Of a stretch of 64,000 bases of DNA, positions 33,002 through 45,075 are shown piece after piece. The position numbers and the translations under genes were made by a program. A model generated the notes under the pieces. The model was not told the DNA's origin. It saw only the letters and a program-made list of their open reading frames with translations, and ran no database searches. How positions within the stretch are numbered: the stretch's first letter is position 1; each line of letters begins with the position of its first letter. This DNA comes from Protea cynaroides (Eukaryota; Streptophyta; Magnoliopsida; Proteales; Proteaceae): positions 2,370,001-2,434,000 of the forward strand of contig CM053270.1 of assembly GCA_028583415.1 (NCBI GenBank), given 5' to 3'.

Positions 33002-34313
33002 CTGTGACCACATCAGGCAATGTAGCAGCATCCTCAGATGTAACTACATAAACCTTTCCTTGCTGTAGCTGCTTCTTAGGCTTAGGACACTCCCTTGAAT
33101 AATGTCCTATTTGATTACAGTTAAAGCATTTTACTCCCTCACTATTTTTCTTCTATTAAGGTTGGACTGTTGGAGTAGTCTTGGCTGCAGCATTAAAGCC
33201 TTGAGTACAGAAGGGTTTAAAGGTCTTTGTATTCCCTCCGTTATATGAATTTCCATTAGACCTTTTGATACCTCTGTTCTAAGCAAAGTAACTTTCCCTC
33301 TGGCTCGATTCCAGTATTCAAGAAATCTGTACCATTTCATTATAAACCTTCTTTTCCAATCCCAATACATGCTCACGGATACTTCCCCTAAGTCCCATGA
33401 TGAACCTTCGGGTTTTGGTATTTTCCTCCTGCATGCTAGAGGGAGCAAAGAAAAATAGCTCTTCATAACATTTTTGATACGCATCCACAGTCATCTGTCC
33501 CTGATACAGACTTAGAAACTCTCTTTCCATTGCATCTCTGAAACTTCTGGGAAAATACTTCTCAAAGAATGCTTCTTTATAGATAGCCCAGGTCAATTGG
33601 GTGTGCTTTGTTAACAAATAACTTCGAGTAGACTTCCACCAATGGTGTGCATCACCCTGTAGCATAAATGTGGCACATAGCACTTTTTCCTCTTCATTAA
33701 CAGTCATCATCATGAAATTCCTTTCCATCTCGTCGACCAGTGAGCTGGCCAAGAAGGATCCGCTGGCTTGCCATTATACTCCTTAGGCTTCATCTTCAGA
33801 AAATGCTCGATCAGTCGAGAATGGTCCAACTAATACTGAGCATATGCTCCATATATTGGTGGTTGACACTGGTAATTGCCTTAGTTGTATATGCCTTGAG
33901 CTACTTCAAGATTTTGTACTTGAGCTTATACAAATGGCATTTGAGGTGCTTGCAGGTACCGTGTTGTTCATAGTCGATGCTTGGGGCACGGTGTTGCTAC
34001 CCCCTGGTATGGTACTAGCTTGTCTCGCCGGTAAAGGTGTAGTGTTTACAGTTGGGAAAGCCATTCCCATAGCAACTTGCATATTGGCTTGCACTTGTTG
34101 TATTTGCTGCAAATGTTGTGCTAGGTTCATCACCGCAGTAGCCAAATCTGTAGGTGGGGCTAGCAAGTTTGTAGGGTTAGCCTGGTCGTTGGCTCCTGGC
34201 GGTACCACATTCTGATTCCCCTGTTCCTCAGGGTTTTCATGGCTATTTTCCTCCGCAGGTGGTGGTGGTGGAATTGGGTTACGTCCTCGCCTGGTTATTC
34301 TTCGCCCAGCCAT
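33002..34313 (-). pseudogene. gag: Tek-C Gag, frameshifted
   Basis: Starts MAGRRITRRGRN at 34313. N-terminal Pro-rich part to about 33906, then a stop region; capsid-like core at 33752-33318 with 'HHWWKSTRSYL' and 'YFPRSFRDAMEREFLSLYQG'; a CX2CX4HX4C knuckle (CFNCNQIGHYSREC) near 33090-33135. At least two frame breaks. More diverged from Tek-A and Tek-B than they are from each other. Confidence 0.82.
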
Positions 34314-34459
34314 TTACTGTTTCTGGTGGTGGTAGTGTCTGAAAGTCAGAGAACACAAGAGGAAAACATAATATATGTCATTCTCATGTCAAAATCCAAT
34401 TAATCAATGTAAAATTTCAATCTTTAAAGTCATTCAGTCAAAACAGGGAATTTTTCATC

Positions 34460-34680
34460 ATGTAGTCGATGGTGGGGTTGCATTATATTCGATCGCAGGG
34501 TATGCGACCATACAAACCCTGTCAGCTCACCGAGAGCCTGTGGTCGATCGTGTGGTCGCACTATATGCGACCACAGGTTGCGACCACACAAAATCTGTCA
34601 GCTCACCGAGAGCCTGTGGTCGATCATGTCGTCGATCGTGTGGTCGCATTTTTGGTCGAATTTTGAGACCACACGACCCC
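34460..34680. repeat. Tek-C leader palindrome array (GTGTGGTCG/CGACCACAC type)
   Basis: Units of about 75 bp with CTGTCAGCTCACCGAGAGCC spacers, as in Tek-A and Tek-B, but the palindromic word is GTGTGGTCG facing CGACCACA rather than GGGTCGA facing TCGACCC. Confidence 0.7.
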
Positions 34681-34830
34681 AAATCAGGTTTTTAAACCTG
34701 ATTTTTGGAGTCATTTTCCATTCTATCTTTTGTTTTCAACTCAACTCGCCTCCACTGAGTTGCTACAGTATCGACCACACAAGTTCGGTGATTCCTTCGT
34801 CGATCCACGACCTACGTTCTGTTCTTCCAG

Positions 34831-35270
34831 GTATATTCTCTACTAGTTCTCCTTTTAAGCTTTCATATCTAGGTTTTTCTAGATTTATAGGGTTTTCTTC
34901 AAATTACTATTTTTTTATCGTAAAGAATTGATTTTTATTGGGGGCTTTTGCTATTGGTCACCCAATGGATGAAATCCCTCTAAAAAAATTTGAGTTTCAT
35001 TGGTTAGTTTATTAGAAACTTGAAAGTTCTCATTTTTGACCTAAATTTTGGGGTTTTTCCCAATTGTCAAAATTTCTTTAAATTCAACCTACCTAGTTTA
35101 AATTTTCAATTGTATAAGCCTTGCAGGATGGTTTGGGACCTATGTAAGTCCTCCTGACTAACTGTTTGGGTGAAAAGTAAGGCTTTTGGCCAAATCAAGC
35201 CGTTATAATGCCAAAATTTTAAGTTTTCCTCTATATCTAATATTTTACTTATTGGTCTATGCCTTTGCAG
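34831..35270 (+). other. Tek-C antisense gene: 5'-UTR intron (predicted)
   Basis: Donor TTCCAG/GTATAT at 34830/34831; acceptor TGCCTTTGCAG at 35270 after a pyrimidine-rich stretch; 440 nt. ATG five bases downstream at 35276. Confidence 0.5.
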
Positions 35271-35275
35271 ATAAC

Positions 35276-36256
35276 ATGGCTCGCACTAAAGTCCCCAGAG
35301 TTCATGATCCCCATTGCTTCCGGTCTATTGAAGCAGGGGCATAGTATGCCCGTTATAAGGGTAAGAAGGTGGAAGGGGGTCGTTGTGTCAACTTGGCCAA
35401 CTTAGCCCTATTTGATGTGGAGGGCGCATTCGGTGATATGGGTTGGCTTCCTGTGATCTTATACGAGGGTTACACCTGTCCTGATTTGGTGAAATAGTTT
35501 TACTGTAACTTACTGGTGGAGGGTGACCCAGAGGACATAGACAGGGGTAGAGAGCTCAAGATCACCAGTTTTGTTAAAGAGGTGGAGATCTCCTTTAACT
35601 GCCAGGAGTTGGCTGATCTCCTGAGTATATCAAATGATGGTCCCTTAGTATACTGTGCACCCAAGGAACCCCAATTCCTGTCAGTGAGAATGCGTACAGA
35701 GATTGACAGCCAGATTCTTAGGGATAATCATTGGCAGATGAAGGCAATCAACCTACGGCCGGAACCCCAGGTGTATTGCAAGATCATCCAGCACAACCTG
35801 ATTCCCTAGAGTAGACACTATGAGAAGGTTTCACAGTTGACCCAGTACCTCCTGTACTGCATCTGCACTAGGCAACCCATCTGCCTTCCTTATATCATTA
35901 TCAAGACTATGCTCCGAGCTACGATGCCTGGTCTGATGGGTAACCTACCCTATGGGCGTTTGATCACCACTCTGCTTCCTTGCCTGTAGGTAAACTTGGT
36001 CAATGAGAGGATTCACGAGGACACTTTTTCGACTGACCTTGACTGGGAGGCCATCTGAAGGATGGGGATGCGAGATGCGCAGGTCAGTGACGAGGAGAGA
36101 AACACTATGGTGCATCCCCGTACTCGAGTAGAGATAGCAGACGCGGAGGCGGCAGTAGCAACAGCAGCAGAGGTCCACAAGGGCGATGAGGAGGATGATG
36201 ATAGGATGTTCATGGACGTAGACGCCATACCTCCTCCATCACCCCCAGCTCCATAA
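35276..36256 (+). pseudogene. Tek-C antisense gene, PF20167-like, with stops
   Basis: Starts MARTKVPRVHD. Blocks 'FGDMGWLPV', 'VEISFNCQELADLLSIS', 'YCKIIQHNLIP' and the 'MGMRDAQVSDEERN' stretch are kept despite many base differences from Tek-A and Tek-B. Stops at about 35341, 35494 and 35806 each replace a CAG (Gln) of Tek-B by TAG. The protein ends after the acidic linker (DDDRMFMDVDAIPPPSPPAP) and lacks the repeated coiled-coil-like tail of the other copies. Confidence 0.65.
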
Positions 36257-36536
36257 TGTATTCATTTATTTTTACTTTATACTACAGAGTAACTGTCCGG
36301 ATTGTGGACCGTACTCTGATTCGGATATATATTATTTTTATTCTCATTTAATGTATACATGAAACTTGTTTCTCCTTTTATATGTGCATTATTCTCTTTC
36401 TAATTATTCTTATACAACACAGGTGCTTATGGTGTGTTCTTATTAAAGCTTTTAAATTTTATCCTAACTCAGTTCACAAACTCTTGTGGAAGTATACAGG
36501 TTTAATAGACAAAGCCCGAGAGCTCTGATACCAAGT
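36257..36536. other. Tek-C leader proximal to the LTR, with primer-binding site
   Basis: Non-coding. GCTCTGATACCA at 36522-36533 is the reverse complement of the initiator-Met primer-binding site. Keeps the GAGTAACTGTCCGGATTGTGGA block near 36287. Confidence 0.75.
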
Positions 36537-38547
36537 CGTCACACCCTAATTCTGAACCAACCAGAATGGTGTGATGAACCGTCTATAAACCAACGGTTTA
36601 ACCAAGATTTCGTATAGGCCGTGTCCATTTGATTAAACCAAATACAACCACAATCATAATCAAAGTAAATAAACAATAGCGGAAGTTTTGGATAATAATG
36701 AACTGAGTATCTAACAGTGATAACATAATTAATAATCTAATTATTTCCAAATGACTAAAGACATAAAATAAAATAAAATAAATTAATCAATTACATGTTC
36801 CGATAATCCAACAACTAAATTTACTCGAAAACACATGAGTTGCACTCGCACGACGAATCATGCGACTCCACCATAGCTTCCATGTCCATCGCAGCAACAT
36901 GCCCGTACATGGGTGCATTCATATAATCTTTCACAGTAGGACCTGCATCATCAAAATATTCGACGTCGAAAGGGTGAGCACACATCATGGCTCATTGAGC
37001 AAACAAAACAATGCAACAAACATATGCATGCATTCAATTCATATCTTTGGTCTGGTTTATAAGTTTGTAATGTGTTATAAAAAGGATTGGTGGCCGCCGC
37101 ACCTCTATACACGAATGTGTGAAGCCACCCAATGGATCAAACACCATTGTCGTCCCATATGCACCCATCATGGAATAGAGATAAAGCTAAAGTGCTCGGA
37201 TCAAACACCGCATAACACTTCCCCTAATGCCCTACCCATACCAACACGTAAGCCCCTATTGGCGAGGGCTTGCAAACTGGACTCGCAACTAACCAATAAT
37301 AATGCCAAACAATGTATCCAAGGCCTCACCTCAGCATCCCTCAATACGTCCATAGAGATAGAGCTAAGGCCCCCCAACAGAGTCAGAGACTACACGGTCC
37401 GAGACCACTTCCCCTGATGCCCTACGACGTAATAGTTCTGCTAAGGTAATGGCGATACGACGATGTTAGTGGACAAGACTTGAGTATAGATAGAGCTAGA
37501 GTCTGGTGACCAGGATGAACCACAATGTCACGTGCTCCCCCTGATGCTCCACTCGCATCAAGCACACTAACCACACATATACATTCACATGCCTATTCCT
37601 AGCATCATCATCATCATCATGTTATAAATAAACAGAATTAAATATGCATAAGCAGTAAAAGCAAGAATATTGGATGACATGTGAAATGCACATTACAAGC
37701 ATACAAGCATAGAATCATTCATGGCATTGGACTCAATAAGTAAAATAGTTTATTATTAGCCAATTAATTTTGGTCTTGTTCCCTTACCTTTGGTCGATGG
37801 TAGTTCCTCGTTCAAGCTTTGTAAATCACTTTTAGACCACTTGAAAACCTAACAAATTTATAGATTTTAAATTAAAATTTATTTCCAGCAATTCAAACTT
37901 CCAAAAACTGAGTGGTCGCAGGTGTGGCTGCACCTGTGGTCTCAGTTTCTGCGACCATAGGGTGTGTGGTCGCAAGGTGTGGTCGCATACCATGCAACCA
38001 CACATGCAACCACACCCTCCCTGGAACTTCCCGAGGGCATGTGGTCGATTATGTGTGTCTCGTGTGGTCACATATCATGCGACCACACACTCCCTGGAGT
38101 TCTCGAGGGTGTGTGGTCGGTTATGTGTGTCTCGTGTGGTCGCATATCAAGCGACCACACATGTGATGGTCGACTTCTCCCAACTCAATTCCTTCATGTT
38201 TTGATTCCTTGGCTTATCATCATGATCCTTCCTATGATTGTTCTATGGTTAAAATTTATATTTTTACACAATCCATCATCCTAATAGATTCCTTCCATGG
38301 ATCTCTTAGAATTTGTCCATGGTTTGATGATTGGGGTCTTACTTTGAATCCTTATCTCCTTCATGATCTATTCTAGGCATTAAATTGATATGGAAAATGT
38401 TTTCATACCTTAAACTTGTTAAAGATTAAGAGTTCTCTTTGAATTTCCTCCTTTTAGTCTTCCTCTTCAATTCTGCTTCTCTTCCACTTCTTCTCTTTCT
38501 CTCTCTTTCAGTTTGAGTTCTAAAAGGATGAAAGAGGCTAAGGGACG
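36537..38547 (-). repeat. Tek-C 5' LTR, cut by LTR D
   Basis: Begins CGTCACACCC (TG mutated to CG) and ends at AAGGGACG, about 350 bp short of a full LTR; the U3 and TATA are cut away by insertion of LTR D. GGACG (38543-38547) would be the left TSD copy. Closely similar to the 3' LTR by eye, including the GTGTGGTCG cassette at about 37910-38170. Confidence 0.82.
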
Positions 38548-39786
38548 TGTAAGACCTGTATCGAATTAACCGGTCTTACCACCTTGTACCAGGTCTACCT
38601 ATCATGGTCGAGCCAAGTGGACCAAGTGCGTAAAGAAACTACAAGACCAGGTATGAAATTTAACTCAAAAACAGTCAAATATGAGTGTGTGGTCGCATGC
38701 CTAAACAGGTGTGACCGACCCCACCTCAAAAGAGTCCAACCCATGACTTTTGGTCAGAGGGTCGAGCATTTTAAAAAGGCAGGGTCGACGGATTCTGCAA
38801 CCCCACCTCTGACCCCATGGAACCCAATCAGAAACCGAATTTAGGAAACCTTCCTAATCTGAAGGGGGTTCTTTCCTAAACTCATTAGGGCATATTTGAA
38901 AGATTTTTCCCTATAAATAGGACATCCCTTAGCCTCTTTCATCCTTTTAGAACTCCAATTAAAAGTGAGAGAGAGAAAAGAGAAGGAAGAGAAGGAGAAT
39001 TGAAGAAGAAGACCAAGGAAGAGGAAAGTTCAGAGAAAACTCTGAATCCCAGCAAACCTAAGGTATGAACCTAATTCCCTACATGAATTGAGAGCCTAGA
39101 ATAGTTCATGAAGAAGATAAGATTAGGAGAAACCCAACTCATCCATCCATGGACAAATTCCAAGAGAATCCATGGAGGAAATCATTGTGGACAATGGATA
39201 GTGTATAAAATCGTAGTTTTGAGCCATAGAACAATCATAGGAAGGACAATGAAGATAAGCCAAAGGATTCAAACATGAAGGAATAGACTTAAGAGTGAAA
39301 GGTTGACCATGACACGTGTGATCGCTCGTAGGGTCGCATGATATTCGATCCCACGAGACCCACATGTTCGACCACATGCCCTCGGGAATTTTGCAAGAAG
39401 GGTGTAGTCGCACGTAGGTTCGAAGTATGTCTGACCCCACCTGCAACCCTACATCCTGTAGGCGCAGAATCTGAGACCCCAGGTGCTACCCCACCTACGA
39501 CCCCTCAATTTCTGTTGGTTTAAATTAAAGGAAATTAATTCTAATAAAATCTATAATTTTGATAGGTTTCTAAGTATTCTAAGATTAAATTACAGAGCTT
39601 GAACAAGGATCTATTATCGATCAAAGGTGAGGGAACAAGACCTAAACTAATTGGCTAATAATAAACTATTTTTGTTTATTGAGTCTGATGTCATGAATGA
39701 TTCTATGCTTGTTTGCGTGTAATGTGCATTTAACATGTCATCCAATATTCCTGCTATTACTGTTCATGCATAATTAATTTCATTTA
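38548..39786 (+). repeat. Tek LTR D, 5' part (plus orientation)
   Basis: TGTAAGACCTG start; TATA box CCCTATAAATAGG near 38908-38921; donor CCTAAG/GTATGA near 39062; donor CAAAG/GTGAGGG near 39627. Palindromes (38690-38820, 39300-39510) are mixed, GTGTGGTCG and GGGTCG/CGACCC words. It breaks at about 39786, where LARD LTR sequence begins; the missing 1.1 kb is not found in the window. Confidence 0.78.
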
Positions 39787-40957
39787 TCATGCTAGATCTT
39801 GCCATATAGGTTATTGTCTTATTTGCAATACATGTCATATTTGGGATATTTTTAACAATCTTGCTATATGTGTATTTCTTGCCATAAATGTGTTATATGC
39901 CATATTTAGATAAATAATTTATTTTTGACAATAATTTAATTTCTACAACACCCTAGTTGAACTGCTATATATGCACACTTCTAGAAGACAATCTAAGCAT
40001 GGGGACGTGCATTTAGGCACCCACATTCTTGGGAAGGGTACAATGGGAAATAATAAAAATCTTAACAAAGAAAGAGAATGCTTTGCCGAACCTTCCAAAA
40101 TTAGAGCTTAGGATGAAAAGGATAGCTCAGGACAATTTCTGCCCCTTAGTCCTAGAATAGGTTCTCAACCCTAAACCTAGAACATGTTCTAAATCCTAAA
40201 CTAAGTATAGGTTCTAAATCCCTAACCTAGAACAGGTTATTCCATCATTTCGAACTACGTGGATTCTGATTCCTAGGGCAAACCCTAGGATACGTTGGTC
40301 ATTTAGAAAAATCCTAAATTCGGATCCACACCTTAGTCTACTCGGACTATCCATAGATCCACTAGGATATCCATCCATATTCCAACCCAGAAAAGGGTTA
40401 TCCACATTCCAACCCGGATAGGGTTATCCACATTATGACCCAGATAGGGTTATCTACATTCAAACCCAGAAAGGGTTATCCATTCTTAGATCCACTAGGA
40501 CTATCTATCAGTTCGTATGGACTATCCAGATACTAACCCATAGGGTTTCTCATCCTTTCAAGCATAAACTTCAACTTGAACAATGAACTTAATCTTGTAC
40601 AAGCATAAATCACAGCCATAAACTTTAATCACACCTGAACTACAATGGTAAACTTAATTTTTAGAATAATTCCATGATACGTAGGCAATCTGATGGATAC
40701 AGATTCGGTTCAATGATATCTAACCACTTGGTTTGGTTCAGTTTAATAGATAGAGTCTAGCATAGGAAAGGCATAGGAGATCGACTTCGATCGGGCAGTT
40801 TAGGTGCCTAACCCCTTCCCATAACCATAACCTGACGCTTACCCAATCTCTAATGGACCAGAAATCCAATCTAAGGGTCATGAGTCAATCGAAGTCTTAC
40901 CTTCGGGTAACACGTTTTTAAGGTCCTAGACTTCAACAATTTCAATCTTTGTCCTCA
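39787..40957 (+). repeat. LARD 5' LTR, truncated
   Basis: Matches the end of the right LTR. Contains about five 27-bp units of the CCAGATAGGGTTATCCACAT type at 40384-40500. Ends TTTGTCCTCA at 40957, four bases before the primer site; this end is missing from the right LTR. Confidence 0.7.
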
Positions 40958-40960
40958 TAG

Positions 40961-40978
40961 TGGCGACTCCACTGGGGA
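40961..40978 (+). promoter_or_regulatory. Primer-binding site, Arg tRNA type (LARD)
   Basis: TGGCGACTCCACTGGGGA just inside the left LTR. From memory this matches the primer site associated with tRNA-Arg in Ogre/Tat-lineage elements. Confidence 0.6.
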
Positions 40979-42285
40979 TATAAACGTCAAACTCCTAAAT
41001 GAAAACTTTCCTTGTGTGAATTGGAAGCTTGCTCTTAGGATACTATATTTATGCTTGTATAATATTGTTTTGGGGGGAATGGTTTAGTCATACATTCGTG
41101 CGAGTAGCCAAACCGGGTCCCATGCATATGGGGCAGCCCACTAGGCGAAACACACAACCTTAGCCTGTACTTTGTGAGATCACGACCGGCAAGCAGCCTC
41201 TAACGAGCATTTCTTGGGTTCGCCTGGGAATGCATTATGCTAATCCACGTCATTTGATTCTTGCAACATAGTATATAAAGGGATTGGGGGCAGATTATTC
41301 ATTGTGCATTCGGTGATAGGTTATCCCGTCCTTGTCAAGGTGGAATTTTCTATCCTAACCCAGATTGTAGCCCAATGATTGTTATTTTTGGTTTGTCCCT
41401 GAACCGTCCCAGTAAAATCTGCTTAACCATTACATCCATGTTCGAGACATCAAAATTTTGCCCTTTTTGTCCTCGATTAGTCAACATGTTAGAATCTACA
41501 CGATGAACATCTTGAACTCTCACCCATGGGGAGTATGAGGTATGTATACACCTGTTCTCCATAATAGTTCACGGTTACTATACATCCTCCATTAAGAAAG
41601 CTCGATGTGTCGAACCTTTCATTGTTAACACGTCAATTTCGAAAAACGAGCAGAAAATCCCTGTCAAGAAATAGATACCATGGTCAAAAAGAAATTTACT
41701 AGTTTGTTCCTCCATGAACCACTTTTACTAACCATCCCTAATAAGGATGATGGATTAATATATCCATTTCAATTTCATTGAATTCGGTAACCCAAGTGAC
41801 CAGACCTTGGTACCACTGATTATCCATTTTTGGAATCACGAGGTCCCAAGACCGAACACATGGCTTAACCAAATTCAACTAAATTGACTCGGATAATGTT
41901 TACCCAATTGCCCTTATGAAAGAGCTAACTTTGTTTGGTTAAGTCATCCTTGATTGTGCATGTGACTTCTTCCATTCCTCTAGATGTCTAGAATCTTGAT
42001 ATTTCTCCATTGGATTTCAATGCCTTTGGAAAAGAGAATCAAACTGCAACCATATCCACCCTTTTAGGGTGAAAGGCCCCTACAACTAGGGAATTGTCTT
42101 GATCTCCTACCTTGAGATCCATCCATGTTATCTTTCTAAATGAATCAATGGAAGTCATGAATCTAGATCTTTATTGAACATCAAATTTTGTAAGAAAGAA
42201 GGCAACCAGATTTGGGAACACAATCAGTAACTCAACCAATTTGGTTTTATAGAGCATTTAGTTTAGGCAGCGACAAGCACCTATA
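40979..42285. other. LARD leader-like interior, no gene seen
   Basis: Unique-looking sequence with a block around 41090-41250 (GGGCAGCCCACTAGGCGAAA, GGTTCGCCTGGGAATGCAT) of the kind found behind LTRs of large Tat-group elements. No open frame of interest. Confidence 0.45.
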
Positions 42286-42289
42286 CCTG

Positions 42290-42900
42290 AAAAAGTTTAC
42301 AATATTCCCATACAGTTAGTCCTTGGGCTTACTCAAATATCATATTCAGTTCATCTCATAATCAAAGAGAGTTTCAGCCCCTAGGCAAATCCAATCATAG
42401 TTCTCGATTCATCTCTGAATTAAGGAGAGATTCAGTCCCTTGGCAAATCCAATCACTGTTCTCAATTCAACTCAGAATTAAGGAGAGATTCAGTCACTAG
42501 GAAAATCAAATCACCATTCTCCATTCACCTCTAAATTAAGGAGAATTTCAATCCCTTGGCAAATCCAATCACCGTTCTCGATTCACCTTTGACTTAAGGA
42601 GAAATTTAGCCCCTAGGTAAGTCCAATCACCTTTCCTTATTCACCTTTGAATTAAGGAAAGATTCAGCCCCTAGGTAGGTCCAATCATCATTTCGGTTCA
42701 TCCAGAATAAAATAAAGATCCAGCCCCTAGGCAGATTCAATCACATCCAGTTCATCTCATAATCAAAGAAATATTCATCCCCAGATTCAACCACCATTGC
42801 TGGTTCATCTCAGAACTGAAGAAAGGTTTAACCCCTAGGTAGGTTCAATCATCACTCCCAGATCATGTTAAAATGGAGGAGGCATTCGGCCCCTAGGCTT
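42290..42900. repeat. LARD tandem array 1 (59-60 bp unit)
   Basis: About ten degenerate units with AAGGAGAGATTCAG, CCCCTAGG and CCAATCAC words; distances between successive AAGGAGAGATTC-like words are 58-60 bp. Confidence 0.8.
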
Positions 42901-42949
42901 TTTCACACTTCACCTCCTGTTTAGGTTCTAGTTCATGTCAAAACAAGGA

Positions 42950-43790
42950 AAAGTTCCATTCATTTGAATTTAATTAGCCACTAGGCTTATCCAACCATCA
43001 ACTTTGGTTAGGGTTCTGATTTATGTCGAAACTAGGAAAAGTTCCATTCATCTGAATTTAATTAGCCACTAGGCTTACCCAACCATCAACTTTGGTTAGG
43101 GTTCTGATTCATGTCGGAACTAGAAAAAGTTCATTCATCTGAATTCAATTAGCCACTAGGCTTATCCGACCATCAACTTTGGTTAGGGTTCTGATTCATG
43201 TTGGAACTAAGAAGAGTTTCATTATCCGACCATCAACTTTGGTTAGGGTTCTGATTCATGTTGGAACAAAGAAGAGTTCCATTATCCTCCGACCATCAAC
43301 TTTGGTTAGGGTTCTGATTCATGTTGGAACTAAGAAGAGTTCCATTATTCGACCATCAACTTTGGTTAGGGTTTTGATGCATGTTGGAACTAAGAAGGGT
43401 TCCATTATCCGACCATCAACTTTGGTTAGTGTTCTGATTCATGTTGGAACTAAGAAGAGTTCCATTGGCCAACCATCAACTTTGGTTAGGGTTTTGATTC
43501 ATGTTGGAACTAAGAAGAGCTCCATTCATCTGAATTCAATTCGCCACTAGGCCTGTCCAACCATCAACTTTGGTTTAGGTTCTGATTCATGTTGGAATTA
43601 AGAAGAGTCTCATTCATCTGAATTCATTTAGCCACTAGGCTTATCCAACCATCAACTATGGTTCAAGTTCTGATTCATGTTGGAACTAAGAAGAGTTCTA
43701 TTCATTTGAATTTAACTAGCCCCTAGGCTTATCCAACCGTCAACTCCAGTTCAGGTTCCTATTCATGTTGGAACTAAGAAAGGTTCCATT
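42950..43790. repeat. LARD tandem array 2 (about 60 bp unit)
   Basis: Units with CCATCAACTTTGGTTAGGGT, TCTGATTCATGTTGGAACTA and AGAAGAGTTCCATT words; the core at 43150-43520 is a near-perfect 60-bp repeat, flanked by longer units carrying GAATTCAATTAGCCACTAGG. The 60-bp period keeps a frame open (43179-43550), judged incidental. Confidence 0.88.
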
Positions 43791-43899
43791 CAATTGAACT
43801 CAATGTGAGCATGAGTTAGCCTCTAGGCCTATTTAACCATTACCTCTAGTCCCTGTTCCATTTCATGAAGGAATCGAAGAGAATTTTAGTAATTTTAAC

Positions 43900-44190
43900 T
43901 CAATCAATCCATCATCTCTAGTAATTAGAGTCCAATCCATGATTGTCATCCTTGGCCTCTATTAATTGGAGCCCAACTCAAGCAATCTTTGCCTCTAGCA
44001 ATTAGAGCCCAGTCCATGACTGTCAATCTTGATCTCTATCAATCAGATACCAATTCAAAATCAATCTTGATCTCTATCAATTATAGACCAGTTTAAAGTC
44101 AACCTTGTCTCTATCAATCGCAAATCAATTCAAAATCCACCTCTGGCTCTATCAATTGGAGCCCGATCCATGTCCACCATAGCCCAGTGC
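43900..44190. repeat. LARD tandem array 3 (about 45 bp unit)
   Basis: Degenerate units with CTCTATCAATT, GAGCCCA and CAATCTTG words. Confidence 0.65.
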
Positions 44191-44499
44191 TACTAGCTTG
44201 TTAGGAATGGAGAATGAGAAGCATTCCTCATTTCCTGTCAGTAAAGATCAATTCCAGATTCTGGAGTCATCAGGAGACCATGAAACTTCAGCTATGATAG
44301 TGCTATCCCATCTCGGGCATTTCTGCCCCATTGGCCAAGGAAATGATAGAATCTAAAGAGTTGCCCTCATATTTCTCATTATTCAAAGAGAAAGAATGGA
44401 ATTTTTTCGAGCAGTAGATTAAACCAAAAAAAAAATATCCAACGTACCCTAGGCTAGGATGGGAACCAGAATCACAGCTAGGGAATGGTCCAATGATGA

Positions 44500-45075
44500 A
44501 ACCCTTAAACCAAAAACTGGGGCATGAACTAGATTGAACCAAATTGAGTGCGGTCCAATGAGGAAAGCCAATGACCCCTGAACTGGGGCATGAACCGGAT
44601 TGACCTTGGGCCTGAATTAGGCATGGTTCAATGAGGAAAGCCCTTGAGCCCTAAGTTGGGCATGAACGAAATTGACCTTGGACCCAAACTGAGTGTGGTC
44701 CAATGAGGAAAGTCATTGAGCCCTAAGCTGGTCATGAACCAGATTGACTTGGATCCAAATTGAGCGTGGTCTAATGAGGAAAGCCATTATGCCCTAAACT
44801 AGGGCATGGACCAAATTGACCTTAGACCCAAATTGAGAGTGGTCTAATGAAGAAATCCATTGAACCCCCAAGCCGAGGCATAAACTAATCTAATCTTGGA
44901 CTTAAAATGGTGTAGGGCAATGGTGATACCCCTTGCTTCCCAAGCTACGGCATAAACTAGAATGATTCTGAACTCAACTAGAAGCGGTCCATTGATGAAT
45001 CCATTGAACCCCAAACTGGGGCATGAACCAGAATAACCTTGAGCTTAAAAAGCAATAGTCCGATTATGAATGAAT
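44500..45075. repeat. LARD tandem array 4 (about 72-80 bp unit)
   Basis: Units with GGTCCAATGAGGAAAGCCA, TTGAGCCC, CTGGGGCATGAACC and ATTGACCTTGG words. The word GAGGAAAG recurs at spacings of about 81, 72 and 70 bp. Confidence 0.82.

Larger units (their letters stand above)
27077..38547 (-). mobile_element. Tek-C: Del/Tekay-like gypsy element, complete layout but decayed
   Basis: 3' LTR 27077-29440, pol, 69-nt spacer, gag, leader with palindromes, antisense gene, primer site, and 5' LTR 36537-38547 cut by LTR D. Palindrome cassettes are of the GTGTGGTCG type throughout, unlike Tek-A and Tek-B. Left flank TATAC is a candidate TSD half. Confidence 0.88.

Noticed and set aside
40384..40500. 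Telomere-like AGGGTT/AACCC words
   Set aside because: They belong to a 27-bp LTR repeat also present at 53520-53640, not to a TTTAGGG array.
43179..43550. 123-codon frame with repeated 'LVRVLIHVGTKKS'
   Set aside because: A 60-bp tandem array stays open because its unit is divisible by three; neighbouring units break it and no family is recognised.
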